NCBI RefSeq assembly: GCF_050389805.1
Contig: NZ_CP130945.1
Span: forward strand, 3,224,001-3,288,000
DNA length: 64,000 bases
Direction: 5' to 3'
From: Bacillus_BD sp050389805
GTDB lineage: Bacteria > Bacillota > Bacilli > Bacillales > Cytobacillaceae
Shown here: piece by piece, positions 34,580 through 43,426 of the stretch
Layout: every line of letters begins with the position of its first letter
Numbering within the stretch: the stretch's first letter is position 1
Made by a program: the position numbers and the translations under genes
The notes under the pieces: generated by a model
Told to the model about the DNA's origin: nothing
What the model saw: the letters and a program-made list of their open reading frames with translations, nothing else
Database searches by the model: none

Positions 34580-35854
34580 TTATTGCCCCCTTTCAGTTAA
34601 AAAATAGACCGTATCTAATTCAACTTTTTGTGCCACTTTGATAATTTCGTCTTTTGTTACCGCATCCATTTTCAAAATCCAATCATCAAGAGCAATATTT
34701 TCCTGGGATACTACATTATGATAGAGAATCTCTACCATCCCCCTTGATGTATCAATCGTTTCTAACAATTGATTTTTAATAACCGCCTTTGTTTGACTTA
34801 TTTCTTCATCAGAGAAATCCCCAGTAGCCATCGCCTTCATTTGCTCTTTTATGATGGACACTGCCTGGTCATAATTTTTATTATCGATTCCTGACATGAC
34901 AAGCATGAGCCCTTTATGACTCTCTAAACGGCTCGCCACATAGTATGCAAGACTTGCCTTTTCCCGTACATTGATAAATAATTTCGAATGAGAAAAGCCC
35001 CCAAATATCCCATTATACACTTGCAGAGCATAATAATCCTTATCCCCATAATAGACTTTCGTTCGACAACCTATATTTAATTTCCCTTGTTTCACATCCT
35101 GCTCTTCTTTTATTTCTTTTACTCCGGTTATATTCTGTGCTAATTTTCGATCGATTGTTTTCGGAATACGTTCGGCAAAAACCATTAATTGTTCTGCGGT
35201 TTTCGCGACTTCTTCACTATTTACATCCCCTACTACATATAAATCCAGTTCGTCTTGTGCAATTGCCCGTTCATAATACTCGAAAAGATTAGCGGCTGTA
35301 ATCGCTTCCACATCCTCAAGTTGACCATGAACATTCATTGCATACGGTTCTTCTTTACACATTTCCTGAATAAGGCGATAATTTGAATATTTCATTTTAT
35401 CATCATAGATCGATTGAATCCGCTGTATTAATGAGCGTTTTTCATTATCAATGGTTGGTTGATCAAAAGAGTCGCCTTCTGCATTTGGATTTTTTATGAC
35501 CTCAGCCAAAAATTCAAATGCTTTTTTTAATAAGGGCTCAGAATTTGATAAAAATTTCTCATTCGCGATTTCTACTGTAAAGCTCATCACATGGTATTCA
35601 CCTTTTTTGGCTAGATCGACATAAAATAAAGCACCATATAATTCGTCTAAATATGACCTTAATTTTGAAGTAGTCTGATATTGTTTGGAGCTACTTTGTA
35701 AAACATGGGGAAGTAAAGCTCGCTTTGTTACATCTTCCCTATTTAAAGGTGCCTTCATTTTAAAGACAATTGTGTTCGTTTTAAATTTATCTGTTGGGAT
35801 GACATGAAGATTGATTCCCTGTAATTTAATAACCTCTTCTGAAAAAACTCCCAT
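34580..35854 (-). CDS. ymfF: M16-family protein lacking the zinc motif
   Basis: 424 residues with the M16 fold, but the expected HxxEH is replaced: the equivalent region reads ALLPHVLQSSSKQYQTTSKL, leaving one histidine and no glutamate pair. FYVDLAKKGEYHVMSF and FGGFSHSKLFINVREKASLAYYVASR are recognisable family blocks; the last holds the R/Y pair of the substrate-binding half. It probably forms a heterodimer with YmfH. The start ATG 35854 follows AAGGAGG. It is preceded by a spacer and the spoIIIE terminator. Confidence 0.92.
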   Translation of the reverse strand: MGVFSEEVIKLQGINLHVIPTDKFKTNTIVFKMKAPLNREDVTKRALLPHVLQSSSKQYQTTSKLRSYLDELYGALFYVDLAKKGEYHVMSFTVEIANEKFLSNSEPLLKKAFEFLAEVIKNPNAEGDSFDQPTIDNEKRSLIQRIQSIYDDKMKYSNYRLIQEMCKEEPYAMNVHGQLEDVEAITAANLFEYYERAIAQDELDLYVVGDVNSEEVAKTAEQLMVFAERIPKTIDRKLAQNITGVKEIKEEQDVKQGKLNIGCRTKVYYGDKDYYALQVYNGIFGGFSHSKLFINVREKASLAYYVASRLESHKGLMLVMSGIDNKNYDQAVSIIKEQMKAMATGDFSDEEISQTKAVIKNQLLETIDTSRGMVEILYHNVVSQENIALDDWILKMDAVTKDEIIKVAQKVELDTVYFLTERGQ

Positions 35855-36015
35855 GTACGTTCCTCCTTAAATGAATGACTTATATTAAGCTTATGTATAG
35901 ACGATGTAAGTTATTTTTATGATTCTTCATAACCTTACTATACCTTTATACACTTCTACTGTTCAAGTTTATAGAAAGTGTAGCTTATAATTTGTCTATT
36001 AGCTAATATAACTAA

Positions 36016-36046
36016 AAAAAGTGCAGACCATTCATCTGCACTTTTT
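36016..36046 (-). terminator. spoIIIE terminator
   Basis: A perfect 12-bp stem AAAAAGTGCAGA/TCTGCACTTTTT with a 7-base loop. Confidence 0.9.
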
Positions 36047-36051
36047 CTTAT

Positions 36052-38379
36052 TTAACTTATATCTTCTGACTGTTTGCCAACTAGTACAGCTCGCGGCTTA
36101 CTACCTTCGTAAGGACCAACAATCCCTCTAGCTTCCATCTCATCTATTAATCTGGCCGCTCTTGTATAACCAATTCGAAATCTTCTTTGAAGCATGGATA
36201 CAGAAGCCGTTTGCATTTCAATCACTAAATCGACTGCATCTCCATAGAGCTCGTCATCAACTTCACCCTTTGTTTCAGGAATATCATCAGGGATCATGTT
36301 TTCTTGATATTGCGCCTTCTGTTGGTCAATTACAAAATCAACGATTTCCTGTACTTCTTCATCTGATAGAAAAGCACCTTGAATTCGAACAGGTTTTGAT
36401 GCACCAACAGGATGGAATAACATATCCCCCCTACCTAATAACTTTTCTGCTCCTCCCATATCTAAAATGGTTCTTGAATCCACAGCTGATGAAACAGCAA
36501 AAGCAATTCGTGAAGGAATGTTTGCTTTAATTACACCGGTAATAACATCTACAGAAGGACGTTGTGTTGCAATAATTAAATGAATCCCTGCAGCACGTGC
36601 CATTTGCGCCAAACGAGTAATCGAATCCTCCACATCAGATGAAGCTACCATCATTAAATCGGCAAGCTCGTCTACAATAACGACGATATATGGCAAAAGT
36701 GGCTGTTGTACTTCTTCTGAAGCATTATGTTTTCTTATATGATCGTTATACCCCTCGATATTTCTAGTACCAGAATGCGCAAACAAATCATATCTTCTTT
36801 CCATTTCCTCGACTACCTTTTTTAATGCTTGAGAGGCTTTTTTCGCATTTGTAACCACGGGTGCTAGTAAATGGGGAATTCCGTTATAAACATTTAATTC
36901 CACCATTTTCGGATCAATCATCATGAGCTTAACTTCATGTGGCTTAGCCCGCATGAGAATACTTGTAATGATCCCGTTTATACAGACACTTTTTCCGCTA
37001 CCTGTCGCTCCTGCAACAAGTAAGTGCGGCATCTTATTTAATTCTGCAAGAACTGCTTCACCTGTTATATCACGACCTAATCCAATCATTAACTTTGAAT
37101 CTGGCTTATCGTTTGGATTTGCCTCAATTACTTCTCTAAGGGAAACCATCGCTACTTCCGTATTTGGAACTTCAATTCCAATCGCAGACTTTCCTGGAAT
37201 AGGAGCCTCCATCCGAATGTCTTTAGCAGCTAACGCAAGCGCTAAGTCATCTGTTAAACTCACAATTTTACTTACTTTCACACCTGCACTTGGATGTACT
37301 TCATATTTGGTAACAGCTGGTCCAAGATGAACTTGCGTGACGTTTGCTTTAACACCAAAGCTTTGGAAGGTTCGCTCTAGTTTTGCCGCATTTTCATGAA
37401 TCATTTTATACTCTCCGCTTTGGTCAGTATGCGGTGGCTTCTTTAAAAGATTCATTGGAGGTAATTCATAATCAACATTTTCAACCTCTGTAAAAGTAAT
37501 TGGTGGTGCTTCTTCCTCCTCCTCATGGTCTACAGTAGTATTTTTCTCCGTTTCAGGTTCATGAGATTCGGATTCACCATTTGCAGGATATACTTTATCC
37601 GTAAAACTAGAAATGATCGGTTCAGGTCTAGCTTCTTCTGGCATAGGTTCAATGATGTCAGGGTCGGTTGATTTCTTTTCAACAATTAATGGTTTCTTTT
37701 TCTCAGTCTCTTTCTTCTCTGTACGATTTATCTTCCAATGCTGCTTCCAATTTGATAAATCACCCTTAAAGGCAACCCAATGTTTCTTCAGCCACTTGAA
37801 AATGGACATGATAAAAGCAAGGATGGTCTGTCCAAATGTCTTCCCAGTTAATAAAATAATACCGATTATGATCAAAACAAACCCAATTAATTGCGTTCCT
37901 GCTTCGTCAAATAAATAATAGAATAGTGCAAATAAAACCGCTCCTACCATTCCGCCACCTAAATCTGTTGGCTTCGACTCCCCGAATACCTCCATCCAAA
38001 ATAAATCCCAAGTATTTGAAATAACACTAGGATTTACGAATTGATTACCATTTGAAAGAAGTTGAAAAAGGGTAACATGACTTAAGAGAAATAACGAGGA
38101 GAAAATGATGTATATACCAATTAATTTATTTGAAAACAAATAGGGTCTTTCACGTTTCCACATTAAATATCCACCATATACAATCATCCCGAGCAGAGCA
38201 ACCATATACCATTCACCAATGAAAAAACGGAAAAATTGTACAATTGTTTTTCCTACAGCACCTAATTCCGCCATTGAAATGATAGCTAGTGATACTAGCA
38301 ACAAGGCAACTAATTCATACTTAATGGTTTGCTTAAGATGATCTCTACTCTTAGATTGCCGCCTTTTTCTTTTGGCCAT
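36052..38379 (-). CDS. spoIIIE: DNA translocase SpoIIIE
   Basis: Pumps the chromosome into the forespore through the septum. It is 775 residues. The N-terminal four-helix membrane domain (about 20-185) is clear (ELVALLLVSLAIISMAELGA, WYMVALLGMIVYGGYLMW and others). The linker (about 200-320) is acidic and proline-rich. The motor has Walker A VAGATGSGKSVCING and Walker B LLPYIVVIVDELADLMM, plus IIATQRPSVDVITG. The C-terminal gamma winged helix (VSMLQRRFRIGYTRAARLIDEME) reads polar SRS sequences. The membrane domain and location favour SpoIIIE over soluble SftA. Confidence 0.96.
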   Translation of the reverse strand: MAKRKRRQSKSRDHLKQTIKYELVALLLVSLAIISMAELGAVGKTIVQFFRFFIGEWYMVALLGMIVYGGYLMWKRERPYLFSNKLIGIYIIFSSLFLLSHVTLFQLLSNGNQFVNPSVISNTWDLFWMEVFGESKPTDLGGGMVGAVLFALFYYLFDEAGTQLIGFVLIIIGIILLTGKTFGQTILAFIMSIFKWLKKHWVAFKGDLSNWKQHWKINRTEKKETEKKKPLIVEKKSTDPDIIEPMPEEARPEPIISSFTDKVYPANGESESHEPETEKNTTVDHEEEEEAPPITFTEVENVDYELPPMNLLKKPPHTDQSGEYKMIHENAAKLERTFQSFGVKANVTQVHLGPAVTKYEVHPSAGVKVSKIVSLTDDLALALAAKDIRMEAPIPGKSAIGIEVPNTEVAMVSLREVIEANPNDKPDSKLMIGLGRDITGEAVLAELNKMPHLLVAGATGSGKSVCINGIITSILMRAKPHEVKLMMIDPKMVELNVYNGIPHLLAPVVTNAKKASQALKKVVEEMERRYDLFAHSGTRNIEGYNDHIRKHNASEEVQQPLLPYIVVIVDELADLMMVASSDVEDSITRLAQMARAAGIHLIIATQRPSVDVITGVIKANIPSRIAFAVSSAVDSRTILDMGGAEKLLGRGDMLFHPVGASKPVRIQGAFLSDEEVQEIVDFVIDQQKAQYQENMIPDDIPETKGEVDDELYGDAVDLVIEMQTASVSMLQRRFRIGYTRAARLIDEMEARGIVGPYEGSKPRAVLVGKQSEDIS

Positions 38380-38411
38380 GAATCACACACACCTTAACAT
38401 ATAATTTAAAG

Positions 38412-38438
38412 GAAGAAAGCAGCCTATTGGCTGCTTTC
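38412..38438 (-). terminator. tepA-ylzJ terminator
   Basis: A perfect 10-bp stem GAAAGCAGCC/GGCTGCTTTC with a 4-base loop and a T-rich tail on the minus strand. Confidence 0.8.
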
Positions 38439-38540
38439 TCTTAACAGTAACCCTATTATATCATACAAAACACCGAACATACATGCCCTATTGAAAAAAT
38501 TCTCCATATATGCCAGATTCTTCAGTGCGATCAATTTGAC

Positions 38541-38726
38541 TCGTTGAACTTTGGTCCGGATACAACCTTTGAGCTCGCTCGAGAAATTCCCTTAAAAAAT
38601 TCGAGACATAACCCGGAGGCTTTAACTTCATTCAGCTTAGGGTTAACGCCCACTTAATCGATTAATGCTTGCGTTCATCTCGGCCACCTAGAATCGTTAA
38701 AGACTTCTGCTGAGGGAAGTTAAAAC
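38541..38726. repeat. Repeat family member A (inverted TTAACTTCATTCAGC arms)
   Basis: About 186 bp. The left part aligns with copy C through CTCGA..AAATT.CCTTAAAA, then CCGGAGGCTTTAACTTCATTCAGC and AGGGTTA. Arms 38621-38636 and 38709-38724 are inverted with two mismatches. The centre between arms differs from the other copies. The right arm contains the ylzJ stop codon TAA (38720-38722, minus strand). No open frame. Confidence 0.75.
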
Positions 38727-38938
38727 TTTTTATTAGATAATATAGTGCCAGGACAATAACGTTCATCTAAATAATCACAAGGATCACTGCTCATAATCCG
38801 AATAACACGATAATCATGGTTATCATCCATTTCAACTAACAATGGAACTCCTCCGTAATCAATCATCGTTTGCTTTCCATATTCCATCTCATCAGTCTGA
38901 AATATTAGTTCCTGAGGCATTGTTGTATATAAAATCAT
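38720..38938 (-). CDS. ylzJ: YlzJ-like small protein
   Basis: 72 residues beginning MILYTTMPQELIFQTDE, with GGVPLLVEMDDNHDYRVIRIMSSDP and a final YCPGTIL block, the pattern of the YlzJ family that accompanies tepA in Bacillus. The start overlaps the tepA stop by four bases (ATGA), so the two are translationally coupled. Soluble, acidic. Function unknown. Its last codons and stop lie in the right arm of repeat A. Confidence 0.9.
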   Translation of the reverse strand: MILYTTMPQELIFQTDEMEYGKQTMIDYGGVPLLVEMDDNHDYRVIRIMSSDPCDYLDERYCPGTILSNKKF

Positions 38939-39684
38939 TGTACAAGTCCCTCATTTTCTTGTCCATTTTGCTTATTTTTAAGCTCGATTAACTCATTTAA
39001 TTTACTCATAGCTTCTCCAATTCCACCAACAGCATCAATGAGACCTGAGTTAACCGCATCCATCCCAATCACGTTTGTTCCAATATCTCTTGTTAGATTT
39101 CCCTTTGCAAACATGAGATCTTTAAAATCCTCTTCACTTATTGCAGAATGTTTTGTAACAAATCGGATCACACGATCTTGCATTTTATCTAAATATTCAA
39201 AGGTTTGCGGTACGCTAATCACAAGTCCAGTTAATCGAATTGGATGAATGGTCATCGTTGCTGTTTCAGCAATAAAACTATAATCACATGAAACAGCAAT
39301 AGGAACGCCAATTGAGTGACCTCCTCCTAAAACAATGGATACCGTTGGTTTTGACAAAGAGGCTAACATTTCTGAAATTGCTAGACCTGCCTCCACATCA
39401 CCACCAACCGTGTTTAATATGACCAACAATCCCTCAATTTTAGGATTTTGTTCGATCGCAACAAGTTGCGGGATAATATGTTCATATTTCGTTGTTTTAT
39501 TTTGAGGGGGTAAGGCAAGATGACCTTCAACCTGACCAATAATCGTAAGACAATGAATCTTAGAATCTTGTGCCATCTGTGGTACATTTGTTTGTCCAAG
39601 TTGCTGTATTTTCTCTATTAAGCTTGGTGGTTGATCCTCTTTAGGTTGTTCTTGCCCTTCACTTCTTACCTTCTCCTTATCCAT
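38935..39684 (-). CDS. tepA: Translocation-enhancing protein TepA, ClpP-like
   Basis: A cytoplasmic serine peptidase-like protein of the ClpP/crotonase superfamily, linked to protein export and spore outgrowth in Bacillus. I start at ATG 39684, which has AAGGGAG 11 bases upstream (249 residues); ATG 39711 has no ribosome site. The nucleophile elbow is VLGGGHSIGVPIAVSCD with serine in the G-x-S-x-G position, and the oxyanion strand is ILNTVGGDVEAGLAI. The catalytic histidine region is MTIHPIRLTG. The N-terminal 35 residues are polar and probably disordered. Confidence 0.93.
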   Translation of the reverse strand: MDKEKVRSEGQEQPKEDQPPSLIEKIQQLGQTNVPQMAQDSKIHCLTIIGQVEGHLALPPQNKTTKYEHIIPQLVAIEQNPKIEGLLVILNTVGGDVEAGLAISEMLASLSKPTVSIVLGGGHSIGVPIAVSCDYSFIAETATMTIHPIRLTGLVISVPQTFEYLDKMQDRVIRFVTKHSAISEEDFKDLMFAKGNLTRDIGTNVIGMDAVNSGLIDAVGGIGEAMSKLNELIELKNKQNGQENEGLVQ

Positions 39685-39774
39685 AAACGAAAAATCTCCC
39701 TTCTTAGACATATAAGTTTAGTATGAGATATACTTTCCCTTTTCATGCAAAGGAGATAGTTTTTTATCCCTTCT

Positions 39775-39975
39775 TAACTGGCAGTAAGGTCCTACTTCAA
39801 CGTACAAAGGAATTACCTATTGTTGATAGGTAGGAACCAACTGACAGTAAAGATCCGAGAAAGATATGCACAGACTAGCTTTGCCTACGGAACCGTCTTC
39901 AACGTCTGTGTGAAGGGCTTGCTGCTAGTCTCAACTAACCATCAGTGGAAATCACTACTGGTGGAAGTTCCACGT
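39775..39975. other. Structured intergenic segment of unknown nature
   Basis: About 200 bases of higher GC than the surroundings, with several complementary segments: TACCTAT/ATAGGTA (39816-39833 region), CACAGAC with GTCTGTG (39868-39912 region), GACTAGC with GCTAGTC, and CCATCAGTGG with CCACCAG near the end. ACTGGCAGTAA and ACTGACAGTAA form a direct repeat. The frames across it look non-coding. It could be a dispersed repeat or a small structured RNA. Confidence 0.45.
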
Positions 39976-39977
39976 TA

Positions 39978-40601
39978 TCATTCGTTGTTTTTTAAAATGG
40001 ACAAGAAATGGACTAATATTTTAGCAGTTAATCCCCAAATCACTTTTCCATTATATTTGTAAAAATATTCATCTTTATGGCGAATCTGCCATTTATAATT
40101 TTCTCCACCAACTAATAGGTCAACAGGAAAATCTTCTTCTGGAACTACTTTAAAATGGATTTTATATACTTCTGGGTCATTGTTTAGAAAATAGGTTAAC
40201 GGCACGGTAAATACCTCACCCACTTCCCATTCATTTGGTTTAATTTTTTCTGGATTTTTAATGGTACCCACAAAGGGATAAATAATATTACCTGTCGCAT
40301 TAACCATAACATCGAGTGGCCATACATTTTCAATATCGTCTTCATTAATACCTAGTTCTTCTGAGGTTTCACGAATGGCACATTGACATGGGCTCAAATC
40401 TTCCTTTTCAATTCTTCCACCCGGAAAACAAATTTCACCAGGCTGTCTTCTTAAATTCATGGATCGAACTTCAAACAAAATATGAGTCTCATTTTCTTTT
40501 GTTATAAGCGGCAATAATACGGCATATTTTTGAAACTCTTGGTGACCAAGTATGTTGGGGCTATGTTCTTTTATTTTATTGATTACATGTAATAAATCCA
40601 T
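39978..40601 (-). CDS. Nudix hydrolase, CoA pyrophosphatase-like
   Basis: 207 residues. The Nudix region QPGEICFPGGRIEKEDLSPC followed by AIRETSEELGI fits the CoA/acyl-CoA pyrophosphatase group (FPGG..D......A.RET.EE.G), which cleaves CoA to 4'-phosphopantetheine and 3',5'-ADP. The preceding LFEVRSMNLRRQPG is also typical of that group. The substrate is inferred. The start ATG 40601 has GGAGG upstream. It stands between rnjB and tepA in the same orientation. Confidence 0.85.
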   Translation of the reverse strand: MDLLHVINKIKEHSPNILGHQEFQKYAVLLPLITKENETHILFEVRSMNLRRQPGEICFPGGRIEKEDLSPCQCAIRETSEELGINEDDIENVWPLDVMVNATGNIIYPFVGTIKNPEKIKPNEWEVGEVFTVPLTYFLNNDPEVYKIHFKVVPEEDFPVDLLVGGENYKWQIRHKDEYFYKYNGKVIWGLTAKILVHFLSILKNNE

Positions 40602-40662
40602 CCAATAACCTCCTCCATCTATTAGAATATAGCACTTTTATTCATTTTTAAGGGTGTGAAAC

Positions 40663-40694
40663 AAGGCTGACTCGAAACAAGAGGAGTCAGCCTT
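40663..40694 (-). terminator. Stem-loop downstream of rnjB
   Basis: A perfect 11-bp stem AAGGCTGACTC/GAGTCAGCCTT, but no T-tract on the minus strand, so termination may be weak. Confidence 0.55.
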
Positions 40695-40702
40695 AAATAT
40701 AA

Positions 40703-42373
40703 TTATTTAACTTCCATGATAATAGGTAAGATCATAGGACGACGTTTTGTTTTTTCATATAAATATTGATTCAGACTATCACGCATATCCTGTTTAATCA
40801 TAGACCAATCAAAAGTATCTCTTAAGATGCTTTGTTCAACAATTGCACGAACACGACTTGAAGCTTCTTCCAGTAGTTTTTCAGATTCTCTGACGTACAC
40901 AAAGCCCCTTGAAATAATTTCAGGACCTGATGAAATTTTCTTTTCCTTTTTATTTAACGTAACGACCACAATTAAAATCCCATCTTGTGATAGTAATTTT
41001 CGATCTCGTAGGACAATATTTCCTACATCTCCAACTCCACTACCATCAATTAATACATTGCCGGCAGGGACTTTACCACCTGGGCGAATTCGATCATTTT
41101 TAAATTCAACCACTTCCCCCTTTTCTGGGATATAAATCCGATCGTCAGTTAGACCACATTCTTTTGCTATACTCGCATGTGCTTTCAACGCTTTATAATC
41201 TCCATGGACTGGAACCAAGAATCTCGGTTTCATGAGGTTGATCATGAATTTTAATTCTTCTTGGCTTCCATGACTAGAAGTGTGATAAGATTTTTTACCA
41301 CCTAATACAATGGCTCCTGCTCGATACAGCATATCAACTGTTTTAGAAATTAGTAATTCATTCCCTCTTATGGCGTAAACAGCAAAAACAACTGTATCCC
41401 CTTTTTGAATATTCACTTGCTTGTGAGTTTGTTTAGCCATTTTTTGTAAGACTTCTAGCGGCTCGCCCAATTTTCCAGTTGTTAAGATGACAATTTCATC
41501 TTCAGGATAATTTTTAATTTCAGAAATCGGTATGATGATCTCATCATGGACATGTAAATAGTCTAATTTTAAGCCAATATCAAAAATCATTTGTAGGCTT
41601 TTCCCAACAATTGCCACTTTACGTCTACTTTCATATGCGGCATCAAAGATATGCTGAATCCGATACAAATCTGATGCAAAACATGCTGCAATAATTCGAC
41701 CTTTTGCATTATAAAAAGCATCATTCATTTCCTTTGCAACAACAGCCTCAGATAAAGTATATCCAGGTTTTTCTGCATCTGTACTATCAGATAATAAACA
41801 TAGAACCCCTTTTTCCCCAATCTCTACCATTTTTCCTATTTCTGGCTTATATAAATCACTTGCCGATTGGTCAAATTTAAAGTCACCTGTGTGAACGATA
41901 ACCCCTTTTGACGTGTGGATGCAAATGGCTACTGAATCAGGGATATTATGATTAACTCTAAAGAATGAAATTCTAGCCGAATCAAATTCTATAACCGAGT
42001 CAGATGTAATTTCGTTAAATTGGACTTTTTGGTAAAATTCTTGTTCCTTCATTTTAACTTGGGCAAAAGCAATCGTAAGTTTCGTTGCATAAACGGGTAC
42101 GTCAATCTTTCTAAGAAGATAGGATAAACCACCGATATGGTCCTCATGACCATGTGTTAGAAAAACTCCTTTAACTCTACTTTCATTTTGAATTAAATAA
42201 CTATAATCTGGAATTACGATATCTATTCCGAGCATTTCATTTTCAGGGAACATTAAACCAGCGTCAATGACAAAAATATCTTCATCCACTTCCACCACGT
42301 ACATATTTTTGCCAATCTCGCCTACTCCCCCTAAAGCAATAAGCTTAATATTTTCATTTTCTCTTGTCTTCAA
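40703..42373 (-). CDS. rnjB: Ribonuclease J2
   Basis: A metallo-beta-lactamase/beta-CASP RNase; with RNase J1 it processes and degrades mRNA from the 5' end. It is 556 residues. The metal motif HGHEDHIGG is intact, followed by HTGDFKFD and the beta-CASP blocks LLSDSTDAEKPG and TSSHGSQEE. The C-terminal oligomerisation domain ends PMILPIIMEVK. Synteny (directly after dapA) and divergence from J1 support J2. The start ATG 42373 has AGGAGG upstream. Fully intact. Confidence 0.93.
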   Translation of the reverse strand: MKTRENENIKLIALGGVGEIGKNMYVVEVDEDIFVIDAGLMFPENEMLGIDIVIPDYSYLIQNESRVKGVFLTHGHEDHIGGLSYLLRKIDVPVYATKLTIAFAQVKMKEQEFYQKVQFNEITSDSVIEFDSARISFFRVNHNIPDSVAICIHTSKGVIVHTGDFKFDQSASDLYKPEIGKMVEIGEKGVLCLLSDSTDAEKPGYTLSEAVVAKEMNDAFYNAKGRIIAACFASDLYRIQHIFDAAYESRRKVAIVGKSLQMIFDIGLKLDYLHVHDEIIIPISEIKNYPEDEIVILTTGKLGEPLEVLQKMAKQTHKQVNIQKGDTVVFAVYAIRGNELLISKTVDMLYRAGAIVLGGKKSYHTSSHGSQEELKFMINLMKPRFLVPVHGDYKALKAHASIAKECGLTDDRIYIPEKGEVVEFKNDRIRPGGKVPAGNVLIDGSGVGDVGNIVLRDRKLLSQDGILIVVVTLNKKEKKISSGPEIISRGFVYVRESEKLLEEASSRVRAIVEQSILRDTFDWSMIKQDMRDSLNQYLYEKTKRRPMILPIIMEVK

Positions 42374-42485
42374 ATCCAGCTTCCTCCTATGTTGTAATAC
42401 GCCGATCGAAATCAGATACCTCTATTATACTTGATTTCAGAAAACCATTACAACAATGAAATATGAAAGAAGAGGGTTCAAATAG

Positions 42486-42517
42486 AAAAACCCAGTCATA
42501 AAAACTGACTGGGTTTT
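42486..42517 (-). terminator. dapA terminator
   Basis: A 12-bp stem AAAACCCAGTCA/TGACTGGGTTTT followed on the minus strand by TTTTTC. Confidence 0.9.
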
Positions 42518-42530
42518 CTCGATTAATCAA

Positions 42531-43394
42531 TTATAATATTTTACTTAATGATAATCTTTCCTGCTCTGTTAAAGGGATGAGTGGGAGACGAACCGTCCCG
42601 ACGTCAAGACCTTTCATTTGTAAAGCAGTTTTGACAGGTACTGGATTTGGTGCCTTGAACAATTCAACCATGAGTGGGAGCAATTTTTGATGAAGCTTTG
42701 CGGCTTCCATAATCTTTCCATCCAAAAACATAGTTATCATTTCCTGCATCTCACTTCCAATGATATGGGAGGAAACAGAGATTACACCTGAGCCACCAAT
42801 TGATAAAACAGGAAGCGTATTTCCATCGTCCCCTGTATACAATTCAAAATCATCTGGTGTATTTGCAAGTATCTCAGTCATATTATTCAAATTGCCGCTC
42901 GCTTCTTTAACAGCTACGATATTTTTAATTTGCGACAAACGTATAATCGTTTTTGGTTCAATATTAATAACCGATCGACCTGGAATATTATAAAGTAAAA
43001 TAGGTAAATTTGTATTTTCCGCGATTGTCTTAAAATGTTGATAAAGACCCTCTTGATTCGGTTTGTTATAATACGGAGCAACAAGCATTACCGCATCTGC
43101 ACCTAATTCTTCAGCCTTTTTGGTTAATTGAATAGACTCATAAGTATTGTAGCTTCCTGTTCCTGCGATAACTGGAACTCTTTTGTCGGCGACTTTCACT
43201 ACATGACCGATTAAAGCTAATTTTTCCTCTTTGGATAATGTCGGTGATTCACCCGTTGTACCACATACAACTAAAGACTCACTTCCATTTGCAATTAAAT
43301 GGTTGACTAGTTGAGTTGTTTTAGAAAAATCGATATGTCCCCTGCGATCAAATGGAGTCACCATAGCTGTTGCAATTCGACCAAATCGAACCAT
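42531..43394 (-). CDS. dapA: 4-hydroxy-tetrahydrodipicolinate synthase
   Basis: Condenses pyruvate with aspartate semialdehyde in lysine and dipicolinate synthesis. From ATG 43394 it has 287 residues; AAGGAGTGG lies just upstream, while TTG 43412 overlaps it and is rejected. SLVVCGTTGESPTLS contains the substrate-binding TT pair, LLYNIPGRS the catalytic tyrosine, and IVAVKEASGN the Schiff-base lysine. It is the last gene of the dpaA-dpaB-asd-dapG-dapA cluster, the enzyme product feeding DpaA/DpaB in the mother cell. Confidence 0.97.
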   Translation of the reverse strand: MVRFGRIATAMVTPFDRRGHIDFSKTTQLVNHLIANGSESLVVCGTTGESPTLSKEEKLALIGHVVKVADKRVPVIAGTGSYNTYESIQLTKKAEELGADAVMLVAPYYNKPNQEGLYQHFKTIAENTNLPILLYNIPGRSVINIEPKTIIRLSQIKNIVAVKEASGNLNNMTEILANTPDDFELYTGDDGNTLPVLSIGGSGVISVSSHIIGSEMQEMITMFLDGKIMEAAKLHQKLLPLMVELFKAPNPVPVKTALQMKGLDVGTVRLPLIPLTEQERLSLSKIL

Positions 43395-43426
43395 ACAACC
43401 ACTCCTTCCCAATTAGATCATATCAT

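Noticed and set aside
39820..40062. Plus-strand open frame of 80 codons
   Set aside because: It overlaps the Nudix gene antisense and the structured segment; no ribosome site or recognisable domain.
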